Source of the DNA: Acidobacteriota bacterium
Lineage (GTDB): Bacteria > Acidobacteriota > Terriglobia > Terriglobales > Acidobacteriaceae
Length of the DNA: 56,550 nucleotides
Direction: 5' to 3'
NCBI GenBank assembly: GCA_003225555.1
Contig: QIAM01000009.1
Coordinates: 1-56,550 of the forward strand
Made by a program: the position numbers and the translations under genes. Each line of letters opens with the position of its first letter. Within the stretch, counting starts at the first letter, position 1. Below the pieces are notes generated by a model. The model saw only the letters and a list, made by a program, of their open reading frames with translations, ran no database searches and was not told the origin of the DNA. This document shows positions 26,771 through 36,651 of the stretch, one piece after another.

Positions 26771-29611
26771 TCACTCTTCGGGTGCAGGTGCAGACGCCGG
26801 CGGTGTGGCCGGTTTCGGCTGACCTGCAACGATTGCCTGCCAGTTGAGCAGGGCGTTCCAAAGCAAACGCTGGTCGCCGAGGTTCATATCGCGGTGCATC
26901 GGATTGAAGTTGAAGCACACGACGTGTCCCTTCCCTACCGGCATGTCGAGGATTGCAGGCCGGCCAATCAGATTCTCTTCTCCCCATGCCTGGCCGCTTT
27001 CGACGAACGGTTTTCCATCGGTATCACCCCATTCCATGACCATCCCGCTGCGGTCTTCGGGACCGTCCAGGCAGGTAGTGCAATAGGCCATGCGGAGCCA
27101 GTGACGGGGAATGTCATACAACGGAAAGTTTTGCCGGAAGACGTAGGTGTGCGCGGGATAGCCGTATGCAATGGGATGGTCCGCGCGGTCGAACGTCACC
27201 CGAACATGGGCGCCCGGAGTCCGCGTCGCTGCCTGCTGCGCCGCGGCTGCCGAGGCTGCGCCGCCGCCCGCTGTGCTGCGGGGAACACCGCCGGAAGAAC
27301 GGCGGACGAAACGCACCAGCCCGCCTTCCAACGCGAGCATGCTCCCGCTGCCGAGCGTCACCATCAGCCCTCCGTCTTCGATGAAATGCTGAATCTGCGC
27401 GAACCCTTCGTAGCCAATGCCGCCTGTGATGTCATCGGATTCTGCGGGAGTGCCGAAACTGGGCGTCTGAGCGCTCTTCTTGAAGGGCATCCGCGACCAG
27501 ATCTTCGGCAGACCTTCAATCTGCTCCGCCAGTTCGAGGTCCACGTGTCCGTAAAGCAGAACGTCGATGCGCGCTCGTAGATTGCCGGCGCGGATATCTT
27601 CGTCACGCAGATAAGTGTAGGGAACTTTGCGCTGATCCAGCGAGTAACGTATCCATCCGATCGAATCAGTATCCGCCCACGGAACCCACACGCCAAGGCG
27701 TGGCGCTTTCGCTTTGTGAGAAGGCACATCCGGTGCGGAAGAAACTTGGATAAAGTCCAGGCCCAGTTCCGAAGCGGCGGAGAGGATGGCCTCATGCAAT
27801 CCGACTTGATCGGCAAGAATCCATGATCCGGCGGGAAACTTCGTGTCGCCTTGCTCAAAGTCGCGTTCAGCAATTTTAATTTCGAAATTAGTCAGGCGAT
27901 AACGTGCAGCGAGAAGCGATTCCTGTCCAGTATCTTTCAGCAGGTAAGTGGGACCCGTGCCGGTGACGCGTCCAGTTGCATGTGGCGGACTGGTCAACCG
28001 CGTCAGCGAAACGCTGCGAATGGACGCATCCGCAGTGGGCATTGCCTGCAGATGGTAATGAGCGGGAAGTTCCCACGAGACGTCATCGTAGGGAGCTTCT
28101 CCGTCCTTCGGGTAATGCTGCGGGGTGAGCAGATCGACAGCGTAGTTACGATAGGGCTGATCGAGGCGAACCACGTAGGTTCCAGCTGGAAAGTTGCCGT
28201 CTTTCAGTTGAATGGCACTTTGCGCGCGGTCAACTTCGATGTGCTGGGACACCAGCCGTCCTATCAGATTTGCGACTCGGGCGGGGTCTCCCTGACCTTC
28301 CGGAATCAGAAAGGCGTACGGCGGCTGGGTCAGTCCTTTCTGCCAGGAATTCCATCCCTTTCTGTAGAAATTGCGCACCATTTCTTTGGAATGGAGGGCA
28401 GTCTCGTCCAGGGCGGCGAGGGCGGCAGTTTCCTGGTAGTTGAGATTGTCGCGAGCCGACCAGGTAACCTCTGCCGGTGGAGGAACCGGGCGGTACCATT
28501 CCATCGTTAAGTCGGATTTAGGCACGGACCGGCGCTCAGTTTCCGCACTGCCGTTGCCGAAGGTTTCGTAGCCGCGTCCCATGCTGTTGTGATTCATGGC
28601 GACGGAATCGAGATACAGGTCAGCAAATGCTTCGCCGAAATTCCATGTTGAAACGCCAGGCATCCCCATCGCCGTGAGAGCCTTCACTTCGTGAAAGCTG
28701 AGTTCAAGAAATTCAGCATAGGTAATCGGATCAACGTTGGGGTTGTAAGGCCCGGTGCCGTTCCACGTCATCAGCAGGGGCACACCCTCATGCAGGTCGT
28801 GCACCACGGTTGGGTGCCACTCATAAAACATTCGATGCACGGCTTTTGTGGTTTCGTGGGTTTGTTGGTGCGTATCGCGGTTGATATCGACGAAGGTGTA
28901 CTTCGACCAGTAGGGCGGCGACTGGCGGGGAAGAGAGGGGCGGTCAGTCTTGCCTTTGAGGTAGCGATAGAACCAGTCCACCATTTTGTCCCGGCCATCG
29001 GGATTGGAAATGGGATTGATCAGCACGACTACATTCTCCCGGATTCGCTGAATCATCGGCTGCTCCGATGCAGTCAGCCGGTACGCTAGTTCGATCATGG
29101 CTTCGGTTGACCCGGTCTCATCGGAATGCAGAGCAGCATTGAGGTAATAAATAGGACGGGAAGTCTGGATCAGCTTCTCAGCAGCCGCTTCGCTGGTACG
29201 GCGCGGATCCGCCAAGGCCGCGGTGGCCGCTTTCAGACGATCGAGATCACGGATACCGGCCTCGTCTGCGATGGCGAGCATGAGGATTTCGCGCCCTTCT
29301 TCGCTACGCCCGAGCGTGAAGACGCGAACGCGAGGGCTGGCAGCAGCCAGGGCATGGGCGTAAGCGTAGGTTTTCTGCGTCCCCAATAGTTCTCCTGGAG
29401 CACCCATGATCCGGCCCAGAAATTTCGCGGGAGAGGGAACCGTACTTGATTGGGGGAAATAGGAGACCCAGGGTGAGACGAAATGTGGATCGGTCGTAGC
29501 CGCCGCGATTGCATCGACAGAGCCGGGTTCGGGGACGTCCGGGCTTTGCGCAATGGAGGGGAGCAGGAACAAGGCGAGCGAAGACATCCACACAATCGTG
29601 AGTCGGAGCAC
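26771..29611 (-). CDS. M14 family zinc carboxypeptidase, secreted, large form
   Basis: 946 aa from GTG at 29611, which follows GGAGG (4 nt); an ATG at 29587 is an alternative. Signal peptide (MSSLALFLLPSIAQS). The peptidase M14 domain (about 60-380) has the ligand pair in NAALHSDETGS, substrate-site VVLINPISNPDG, and NRDTHQQTHETTK. The ~550-residue C-terminal part includes a GATase1-like region (KGHVVCFNFNPMHRD near the end) and an Ala-rich insert (GGGAASAAAAQQAATR). It ends with a Pro/Ala tail. Probably degrades peptides or peptidoglycan fragments outside the cytoplasm. Sits 50 nt after the sulfatase gene, likely the same transcript. Confidence 0.9.
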   Translation of the reverse strand: MLRLTIVWMSSLALFLLPSIAQSPDVPEPGSVDAIAAATTDPHFVSPWVSYFPQSSTVPSPAKFLGRIMGAPGELLGTQKTYAYAHALAAASPRVRVFTLGRSEEGREILMLAIADEAGIRDLDRLKAATAALADPRRTSEAAAEKLIQTSRPIYYLNAALHSDETGSTEAMIELAYRLTASEQPMIQRIRENVVVLINPISNPDGRDKMVDWFYRYLKGKTDRPSLPRQSPPYWSKYTFVDINRDTHQQTHETTKAVHRMFYEWHPTVVHDLHEGVPLLMTWNGTGPYNPNVDPITYAEFLELSFHEVKALTAMGMPGVSTWNFGEAFADLYLDSVAMNHNSMGRGYETFGNGSAETERRSVPKSDLTMEWYRPVPPPAEVTWSARDNLNYQETAALAALDETALHSKEMVRNFYRKGWNSWQKGLTQPPYAFLIPEGQGDPARVANLIGRLVSQHIEVDRAQSAIQLKDGNFPAGTYVVRLDQPYRNYAVDLLTPQHYPKDGEAPYDDVSWELPAHYHLQAMPTADASIRSVSLTRLTSPPHATGRVTGTGPTYLLKDTGQESLLAARYRLTNFEIKIAERDFEQGDTKFPAGSWILADQVGLHEAILSAASELGLDFIQVSSAPDVPSHKAKAPRLGVWVPWADTDSIGWIRYSLDQRKVPYTYLRDEDIRAGNLRARIDVLLYGHVDLELAEQIEGLPKIWSRMPFKKSAQTPSFGTPAESDDITGGIGYEGFAQIQHFIEDGGLMVTLGSGSMLALEGGLVRFVRRSSGGVPRSTAGGGAASAAAAQQAATRTPGAHVRVTFDRADHPIAYGYPAHTYVFRQNFPLYDIPRHWLRMAYCTTCLDGPEDRSGMVMEWGDTDGKPFVESGQAWGEENLIGRPAILDMPVGKGHVVCFNFNPMHRDMNLGDQRLLWNALLNWQAIVAGQPKPATPPASAPAPEE

Positions 29612-29661
29612 GCGGCCTCCCTGAAGTCGATTAGAGCGAAAGTTTAGCACGCACTGTCGCG

Positions 29662-31620
29662 CTATGGCTTGGCACGCTGCTTCAGTACTTCGGCCCGCGC
29701 CCGCTCGGTGGCGGCGGTCTGCGAGTCTCCGAGTTGGTCCAAGGCATCGGCAATGAAGACGTGGGGCTCGAAGTTATCGGGCTCTGAACTTTGCGCCTGC
29801 TTCAGGTAAGGCAGCGCCTCGCTGGCATGGTGTTGCAGCGTGAGAATGCGGCCCAACAGCAGGTTGGCGCGGAAGTGCTGAGGATTGAGCTGAACTACGG
29901 CGAGCAGCAGTTCGACTGCCTCGGGCACGTGCTGGGTGCGGGCGTAAACCGAAGCCAGGGAGTATTGGGCGTCCGGCCATTTGGGACGCTTCTTCGCGAC
30001 AAACTCGAAGTACGGCACCGAGTCCCGCCAGGCGCCGGTTTCGTAGAGCGCAAGCCCCAGTTCATATTGAGTCTGAACGGAATCGGGCAACTGTTCCACC
30101 GCTTTGCGCAGGGCCACGATAGCTTCGGGATAGCGCTTCATGCGGGCGAGGGCAATTCCCAGCTGCATTTGTGCCGCGGTCACCAGGGGGCTATCTTCGA
30201 GGACGCGCCTTAAGAGCGGAATTGCCTCTTCATATCGTCCATCTTCGACGGCAATCATCCCATCCTGCAGGACGTTCGAGATTCCGATCTTGTCTTTTGG
30301 GTCCGCACCCTGAAAGGGATCCTGGGTTTGACCGGCGGAATTGGAAGCAACATAGCCAAGAGCGGTGAGGTTTTCAGCTTGCTCTGAACTCAGTTTCGGT
30401 TGCGGCGTGCCCTCGTGATAGCTGGTGGTCTTGTCATGAAAATCGTTCAGTTGAGACTGCAAAGTATCGGTGACCGCGGGCGAGGATGCCGCCAGGTTGT
30501 GGGCTGCGCTCTTGTCCTGGGACTGGTCGTAAAGCTCGCGCCTGGGAGCACGTAAGAAAAGATACTTCCCGGTTCGCAGCGCACGCAATGCGCTCCATCC
30601 AAACGCCCGATGGGGATAATCCGTCTCGGCGTATGCGGGCAGGTCGTCTGCTCCTTTCTGGATACCCTTCATTACCGGCACCAGCGACTCGCCCTGAAAC
30701 GTCGGTGGCAAAGGCAGGCTCAGCATGTTCAGCAGGGTCGGTGCAACGTCTACCAGGCGCACCCGCGAGCTTACGCGGCGGCGGGCGAGGAGTTCACCCG
30801 GCAGCTTAAAGACCAGCGGTACCTGGATGGTTTCGTCATAGAGGAAAATCCCGTGCATGCTCTCGCCGTGAGCGCCCAGGGACTCGCCATGATCGGACAT
30901 CATCACAATCAGAGTGCGATCGTACAAGCCATGCTGCCGCAGATAAGTGAACAGCTTGCCTAGCGAGGCGTCCGCATAGGCGATCTCGCCTTCGTAGGGA
31001 TCCTTAAAACGCTTGTCGTAAGGGGCTGGCGGGTCATAGGGAGCGTGCGGGTCATATAAATGTACCCATAGAAAGAACGGTGGCTGGCGGTTGTTATTCA
31101 GCCACTTGATCGCATGACCGACCACGTCCCCAGCGCGGCGCTCGACGGTCTGGTAACGGTCCTCGTCGCGGTCACGCTTGATGCGGAAGCCCGCGTCAAA
31201 CAAATCAAAGCCGCGATCAAATCCGGGCGCCATACTGGCCTTAGGATCGAGGATCAGCGAGCCAATAAATGCGGCCGTGTGATATCCGCTCTTCTTCAGG
31301 ATCTCGGGCAAGTAAGGCAACAGGGCAGGTAATGGATGGCCAAAGTCGGTCACGGTATGAAACTGGGGATACGTTCCGGTAAAAATTGTGGCGTGCGAAA
31401 CCGGCGTCAGCGGCGCCTGGGAATAGGCCCTTTCGAACACCACTCCCTGGCGCGCCAGCAGGTCTAGATTAGGTGTGAGCCCGTGGGTATTGCCGAGGAA
31501 GCCCATGCGGTCGGCGCGGGTGGTGTCGACGGTGATGAAGACGATGTTGGGTGCCTCGGCCTGGACGGACAGACGTGCAGCGAGCAAGAGCAAGAAGAGA
31601 AGAAGGGATGAACGCGGCAT
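29662..31620 (-). CDS. sulfatase/alkaline-phosphatase-fold protein fused to C-terminal TPRs
   Basis: 652 aa from ATG at 31620; a TTG two codons earlier is less likely. Signal peptide (LLLFLLLLAARLSVQA). Sulfatase domain (about 25-400): metal-binding VFITVDTTRADRMG, GTYPQFHT, MSDHGESLGAHGES. The position of the FGly-forming CxPSR motif reads TPVSHATIFTG, with no Cys or Ser at the key place, so it is probably not a classic formylglycine sulfatase. About four TPRs follow (from ~450: GMIAVEDGRYEEAIPLLRRV). There is no SD: a terminator hairpin with its T-run ends only 3 nt before the ATG. Confidence 0.88.
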   Translation of the reverse strand: MPRSSLLLFLLLLAARLSVQAEAPNIVFITVDTTRADRMGFLGNTHGLTPNLDLLARQGVVFERAYSQAPLTPVSHATIFTGTYPQFHTVTDFGHPLPALLPYLPEILKKSGYHTAAFIGSLILDPKASMAPGFDRGFDLFDAGFRIKRDRDEDRYQTVERRAGDVVGHAIKWLNNNRQPPFFLWVHLYDPHAPYDPPAPYDKRFKDPYEGEIAYADASLGKLFTYLRQHGLYDRTLIVMMSDHGESLGAHGESMHGIFLYDETIQVPLVFKLPGELLARRRVSSRVRLVDVAPTLLNMLSLPLPPTFQGESLVPVMKGIQKGADDLPAYAETDYPHRAFGWSALRALRTGKYLFLRAPRRELYDQSQDKSAAHNLAASSPAVTDTLQSQLNDFHDKTTSYHEGTPQPKLSSEQAENLTALGYVASNSAGQTQDPFQGADPKDKIGISNVLQDGMIAVEDGRYEEAIPLLRRVLEDSPLVTAAQMQLGIALARMKRYPEAIVALRKAVEQLPDSVQTQYELGLALYETGAWRDSVPYFEFVAKKRPKWPDAQYSLASVYARTQHVPEAVELLLAVVQLNPQHFRANLLLGRILTLQHHASEALPYLKQAQSSEPDNFEPHVFIADALDQLGDSQTAATERARAEVLKQRAKP

Positions 31621-31623
31621 AAA

Positions 31624-31654
31624 CAAAAAGGGAGTTTACCATCGGTAAACTCCC
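31624..31654 (-). terminator. rho-independent terminator after the TonB receptor gene
   Basis: On the minus strand GGGAGTTTACC, a 3-nt loop and GGTAAACTCCC form a perfect 11-bp stem followed by TTTTTGTTT. It lies 27 nt after the receptor stop and directly abuts the ATG of the sulfatase gene (31620), so read-through would be needed to express that gene from the receptor promoter. Confidence 0.88.
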
Positions 31655-31680
31655 GGATGCGATTTTCAGTCGTGCCGGCG

Positions 31681-34600
31681 TCAGAAATCCACGGCGAGGC
31701 CAAACTGCATGTTGCGCTGCGCGCCCGTGCCGAGGACTGGATTAAAACCAAGTCCAACGTCGGGCGTGGCAAAGAGTTTCCCGAAGCCGCTGCTGTTGAT
31801 ATTGCCAGTCTCGTAGGCAAACATCGCATGATTCAGGACGTTGAAAATCTCCCATTTGAACTTTACTGAAAAGCGCTCCGTAAATTTAAAGCTCTTGAAG
31901 AGACCCATGTCCAACTGAGCAATTCCCGGCTGGCGAACTCGGTTACGAGTAGTGTTCCCGAGACTCCCGTCAGCTGGTGCCACGAAGGCGGAAGTGTTGA
32001 AGAAGTTGTCCTCCACGTTCTTTATGTGAAAGTGATAGTCCAGCGGCGCGCCAGTGTAGTCGGCATAGGTTTCTCTCAATCCTTGGTTGGAAGGATCGCC
32101 GCGAAGATAGACGCTAAATGGCCGTCCGTCCTGGGCACGGAAGAGCGAATTTATGGACCATCCTTCTCCCACCAGTTTCGGTAAGCCATGAATTTTTGGC
32201 AGGTCATATACCGCGGTGAAGTTGATGTTCCACGGTGTGTCGAAGTCAGATGGTGCATAGGCCTTGCTCACGTTGTAGGGATTCTGATAATCCGACAGGA
32301 ACGTTCCGCCTCGATTGGCTGAACCGGTATCAAAAGCGCGCGACCATGTGTAGTTTACTTGCCCAGTAAAACCGTGCATTTCGCGCACCTTATACGCTAG
32401 CTGCAAGCTGTTGTAATTCGAATAGCCATCGTTGTTGAGCTGCAACATGTGGTTGTATAACGGAGCTCCGGTGTTGGGGTCAGTGAATCGGGTTCCGAAC
32501 GGCTGACGGGTGCTATCACACGGCAGCGTGCTCACTGGGCAAGCGTTAAGGTCTCTCCAGTTAACTAGATCGCGCCCCTTGGTTCCTACGTAGGCAATGC
32601 TGAACGCCGTCTTATTGCTCAACGCTTGTTCAATCGTCAGATTGTAAGCGTGGTTCATTGGGGTCTGGAAGTTGCGCACCAACTGCACGACGTTGAACGG
32701 GGGACTGGGCGTAACGCTTGGGCCGTAGATGTCTAGGCCCGGGGCCATGCAGAGATAGGATAAACACAGTGAGTTGCTGGCGAGAATGCCTCCGGGGTCG
32801 GTATAGGCCGACGGAGTAATATTCTCGCTCACTGCGAAGATGCCCTGTGCGAACTGAGTGAAGAACCCGGAGCGAGTACCGCTCCACATATTGAAGTAGG
32901 TTTGCGGAGCTGCGATGGTCCCAAAATTCGCTAGGTCGTAGTTCAGGGAATAGCCAGCGCGCAAGACCGTCTTGCCGTTCTTGAACACGTCCCAGGCAAA
33001 ACCGACTCGCGGACCAAAATTATTCTTGTCAACGTTGTAGAGTGGCTGCTTCGCCAGGCTGACAAAACCATTCGCGTCGGCTTTGGGATCGTCGGGCAAG
33101 AAATTTGCACCTATTTTGTCCCGCTCTCCCAATGCCCCAGAAACATCCCAACGGACACCTGCCTCCAAGGTGAAGTTGGGCTTCATCTTCCAACTGTCCT
33201 GCACGTAGAGCCCGACCGACTTTTGGAAAATGTGCCGGTTGGTGACTCCGAAGGATCGCCCTGCGCCATTTGCCAGTCCTAACAGCAATTGGTTGAGATC
33301 TGCTACCTGGGCACTATTTGAGGAGCCACCATAATAGAAATATAGGGCCGAATGCGCCCGGTCGCGACGCGACTTCGTGTAGGCATCCTGATACTGTCCG
33401 CCTACTTTGATGGTGTGGTTGCCCTTGATCATCGTGAAATGCTCCTGCCAATCGTAGGAAGCATCTGGACGAGTAACGATCGGGTAGCCCTGCACCCCAC
33501 CCACAAAACCATAGGCGGTGTTTCCCCATGAGTAGCCGTAGAGCGTGGGAACTTCAAAATTTTCCTTGTCATTCGGACCAGCACCCAGCGGTCCGGTATT
33601 CAAGCCCAATGCCTCGGGATCAATGTTGTTGTTAATACCGATACGCTGAGAAAACCGCTGGTAGCCAAAGCGGCTCTCGAGAACCTTGGTAGGACTGATT
33701 GTCCATGTGTAGTTGACTCCCGCCAACTGGGCTCGAGTGGGAGCGACAGAGTTCCACATGTTTGCATTGGTGGCCAATGGTCCAACCGACTGGGGCACGC
33801 CCGGTGCGGGCGGCTGGCTCTGAAGACTATCGCCAAATAGATATTTCACAGAAACGCGATGCTGCTGGCTGAACAGGTAGTCGAATTTGACATGGAAATT
33901 GTTCAAGTCCAATGAATTGTTGGCCGCGATGTTAACGGGCACTCCAGGGCTGGGCGCCAGCGGCACAAACGAAAGTAGATTCGCGCCTATCGTACTGGGG
34001 GTGCCGTCGTCAGCCGTACCAACGATCTGATCCGGTCCTGCTCCGGGACCGGTGTTGATGCAGGCGGCGGGAGTCGGATCACCGGTGGTGTTTGGATTAA
34101 TTCCCGTTTGTACGCATCCTAAGGCGTCGTTGATTTGTGCTTGCGCGGGCAAATTCACGGTCGCCGGGAAGACATCTTTGAGATGGAATCCCTGGTACGA
34201 CATGTACAAAAAGGCTTTGTCTTTCTTGATGGGAAAGCCACCGGACGCCCCGAACTGGTTCAGTCGAAACGGAGTCACCGAACTGGCAAACCAGTTTCTA
34301 GCGTCAAAAGCATCGGTATGACGATTCCAGAAAAGATTGCCGTGAAGTTGGTTGGTTCCGCTCTTCAGCCCGATATTGATGACCGACCCGCCCTTGACTC
34401 CGAACTCCACGCCAGGGTTCGATTGCACGTTGAATTCGGAAATTCCATCCAACGGAATCAGAGCAGCGGCTGTACCCGAGATGGCCGCCTGACCCAACGA
34501 CGACTCGCCGTAGTATCGATCATTGTTAGGAATACCGTCGACTGCGAAGTTATTTGAGGTAGCACGTTGCCCGTTGATGTTCAGGCTCTGGAAACCGCCG

Positions 34601-35109
34601 CCGGGGCTGCGCTGCACACCCGGCACGCCGTCGAGAAGATTGTTAAAATCGCCGCCGTTATTGGGAAGGTCCGCAACCTCACGGCCCACGAAGAGCGTGC
34701 TGAGCCGGTCTTCTGTTGACTCAACCAACGGAGCCACGCCCTGAACTTCGACCGTTTCGGTCCTTGACCCCACTTGCAGAGAAAAGTTTGCCTGGGTCGT
34801 CAACGCAATATCAACGCTGGCCTGGCGCTCCATCGTCTTGAATCCGGACGCCTCCACCGACAAGCGATATTGCCCGGGGTTGAGATTGACGATGCGAAAA
34901 AAACCGGTTTCGTTGGTGGTGGCAGTTTGATTCTCGCCCGTCCCGGTATTTTGGGCGCGCACTATGGCTCCGGAAACGGCCGCGCCGCTTGCGTCGGTGA
35001 CCGTCCCGGATACGTCGCCGGTAATTTTCTGAGCGAATGAAGGAATGCTGGCGATGAAGCCGATCAGAAGCAGAACAAACACCACCCCACGCAGAAGACG
35101 GTCCGTCAT
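31681..35109 (-). CDS. TonB-dependent receptor, Oar-like, with carboxypeptidase-regulatory-like domain
   Basis: 1142 aa. ATG at 35109 with a GGGGGG run 7 nt upstream. Signal peptide to about 27. CarboxypepD_reg-like domain at ~30-115 (GDVSGTVTDASGAAVSGAIV ... LNPGQYRLSVEASGF). Plug at ~125-240 (FNNLLDGVPGVQRSPGG). A large 22-strand barrel ends in aromatic QFGLAVDF. The whole resembles the Oar-type receptors that are abundant in Acidobacteriota and take up oligosaccharides or peptides. No SusD partner nearby. Followed by a strong terminator, so monocistronic, but clustered with secreted hydrolases. Confidence 0.93.
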   Translation of the reverse strand: MTDRLLRGVVFVLLLIGFIASIPSFAQKITGDVSGTVTDASGAAVSGAIVRAQNTGTGENQTATTNETGFFRIVNLNPGQYRLSVEASGFKTMERQASVDIALTTQANFSLQVGSRTETVEVQGVAPLVESTEDRLSTLFVGREVADLPNNGGDFNNLLDGVPGVQRSPGGGFQSLNINGQRATSNNFAVDGIPNNDRYYGESSLGQAAISGTAAALIPLDGISEFNVQSNPGVEFGVKGGSVINIGLKSGTNQLHGNLFWNRHTDAFDARNWFASSVTPFRLNQFGASGGFPIKKDKAFLYMSYQGFHLKDVFPATVNLPAQAQINDALGCVQTGINPNTTGDPTPAACINTGPGAGPDQIVGTADDGTPSTIGANLLSFVPLAPSPGVPVNIAANNSLDLNNFHVKFDYLFSQQHRVSVKYLFGDSLQSQPPAPGVPQSVGPLATNANMWNSVAPTRAQLAGVNYTWTISPTKVLESRFGYQRFSQRIGINNNIDPEALGLNTGPLGAGPNDKENFEVPTLYGYSWGNTAYGFVGGVQGYPIVTRPDASYDWQEHFTMIKGNHTIKVGGQYQDAYTKSRRDRAHSALYFYYGGSSNSAQVADLNQLLLGLANGAGRSFGVTNRHIFQKSVGLYVQDSWKMKPNFTLEAGVRWDVSGALGERDKIGANFLPDDPKADANGFVSLAKQPLYNVDKNNFGPRVGFAWDVFKNGKTVLRAGYSLNYDLANFGTIAAPQTYFNMWSGTRSGFFTQFAQGIFAVSENITPSAYTDPGGILASNSLCLSYLCMAPGLDIYGPSVTPSPPFNVVQLVRNFQTPMNHAYNLTIEQALSNKTAFSIAYVGTKGRDLVNWRDLNACPVSTLPCDSTRQPFGTRFTDPNTGAPLYNHMLQLNNDGYSNYNSLQLAYKVREMHGFTGQVNYTWSRAFDTGSANRGGTFLSDYQNPYNVSKAYAPSDFDTPWNINFTAVYDLPKIHGLPKLVGEGWSINSLFRAQDGRPFSVYLRGDPSNQGLRETYADYTGAPLDYHFHIKNVEDNFFNTSAFVAPADGSLGNTTRNRVRQPGIAQLDMGLFKSFKFTERFSVKFKWEIFNVLNHAMFAYETGNINSSGFGKLFATPDVGLGFNPVLGTGAQRNMQFGLAVDF

Positions 35110-35305
35110 CAGCTGCCCCCCAAGATTTCTGGCCGTTTAAAGATGTCCTGCTCAACCCTCGCCGAGATGGTCGACTGGGACGGCATGGCCAGTCAAGCAG
35201 AAAATATAACCCACTATCAGTTAAAAAGCTGATTTCCTTCGAAATGGGGGAATCACGCCTGACAAGACCCCACCGGCTTGTTTCGTGCGGCCACGGCGAT
35301 GTCAG

Positions 35306-36493
35306 CTAGTACGTGAACGACTGAATCGAAGTCACATTTGTGGCTGGTCCATCCACAAATCCGCTTCGCGTGCCCGGATTCAGGGCGATATGCGCGGGAA
35401 TCACGTTGAACGCGTTGGAGAAATTGAATCCGTTGATGGTTTTCTGAAGAACACCATTTTTGTCGTAGACATAGATCGAACTGCCGCTGGATGCCGAACT
35501 CGAATTGGACTGGGCGACCAGAAAGAGTTTGTTGATGGGATCAAATTCGACGTCCGCGCCACTGAAGAACTGATTTTGCCCGGAATTCGGCAGTACCACG
35601 GTGAACCCTGACTGAGTACTGAGGTCGATGAATTCGACACTGGCGTCGTCTTCGGTCGTGGTGCAAGCAATGTTGTCCGCCGAGTCGACCGCGATGCCGT
35701 TGATGAACCCGAACCCGAGGCCGTTAAATTCGGAGAAGGTGCTCTTGGTCAGATCCGCTACGCCGATCACGGGAATGCACCCGAAGCATCCCTTCCCGCC
35801 TCCAAGAATTGCCTGGTTCGTCTGAGTGTTGAGAGCAATGGGCGGGGCGCCCCCAAAATTGGTGGAATCGCTGATTCTGATGACCGGGCCGAATGTGTTG
35901 GCCGCCACGTTTGAACTGAAAACATTCGGAGTGAAATTTCCGCTGTTGTCTTCGGCAAAGACCGCGACACTCGAGGTTCCCTGGGTGCGGCTCACCGCGG
36001 TGATCAGATGCTTCTTGTCGATGGGCGGCGTCCATTTACCGGTGAACTTGTTTCCGCTCAAGGGATTGATCACCTGGAAGCTCCGCTGAATGTTCAAAAA
36101 GCTGACTACATGTTCACGTTCCACGAACCCGACGGATGTCCCCACTACACCGAGCGTGATGAAATCGTCCTGGGTTGTAGTCTTCACCAGCACATTGAGG
36201 ATTTTGCCTGTCTTCTGATCGAAGGTCTCCACCGCGGCCAGGACATTTCCGTTGGACAAGGTCTGTGCCTCGCTCAAAACGCCCTCGGTGCCGTTCTGGT
36301 CGATGTCGAAGCCGAAGATCTGCCCGCCGAACTTGCTGTTCACAATGACGGAAGCGGCGGGTGTAGCTGAACTGTCCGGAGCTTCGACTTGCGCGGTGCC
36401 TCGCGCCGGGAAAATGCAGAGCAACAGGAGTGCAGCGCACAGACGCGGGAGCAGAACGCCTGGGGTCGGGAAAGCGGCAGCGCAGGTTTTCAT
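35306..36493 (-). CDS. secreted beta-propeller-like protein, function unknown
   Basis: 395 aa from ATG at 36493. Signal peptide to about residue 34 (ALLLLCIFPARGTAQ). The mature part has repeated ~45-residue units with 'D..N' and 'G..VDSADNIA' turns (FINGIAVDSADNIACTTTED; GADVEFDPINKLFLVAQSN), the pattern of NHL/YncE-like propellers. CFGC in the middle may be a disulfide. Role unknown; extracytoplasmic binding protein inferred. The upstream gap (36494-36651) contains TTGTCACC...TTGTCAA at about 36582-36599, similar to the operators nearby, but I found no GG-N10-GC promoter. Confidence 0.65.
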   Translation of the reverse strand: MKTCAAAFPTPGVLLPRLCAALLLLCIFPARGTAQVEAPDSSATPAASVIVNSKFGGQIFGFDIDQNGTEGVLSEAQTLSNGNVLAAVETFDQKTGKILNVLVKTTTQDDFITLGVVGTSVGFVEREHVVSFLNIQRSFQVINPLSGNKFTGKWTPPIDKKHLITAVSRTQGTSSVAVFAEDNSGNFTPNVFSSNVAANTFGPVIRISDSTNFGGAPPIALNTQTNQAILGGGKGCFGCIPVIGVADLTKSTFSEFNGLGFGFINGIAVDSADNIACTTTEDDASVEFIDLSTQSGFTVVLPNSGQNQFFSGADVEFDPINKLFLVAQSNSSSASSGSSIYVYDKNGVLQKTINGFNFSNAFNVIPAHIALNPGTRSGFVDGPATNVTSIQSFTY

Positions 36494-36651
36494 GGTGGTG
36501 AGGCCCTTTCGAAGATTTGGTCAGCTGCAAACTCCCAACTGCCGGGGGGAGACGCCATCCTAGCGCTGCGGCCTCGAGCTTGTTGTCACCAATTTGTCAA
36601 AGAAACGTCACCCCTGAAACATCAGAAAATTCCTATAGGTTTCTCACGCTA

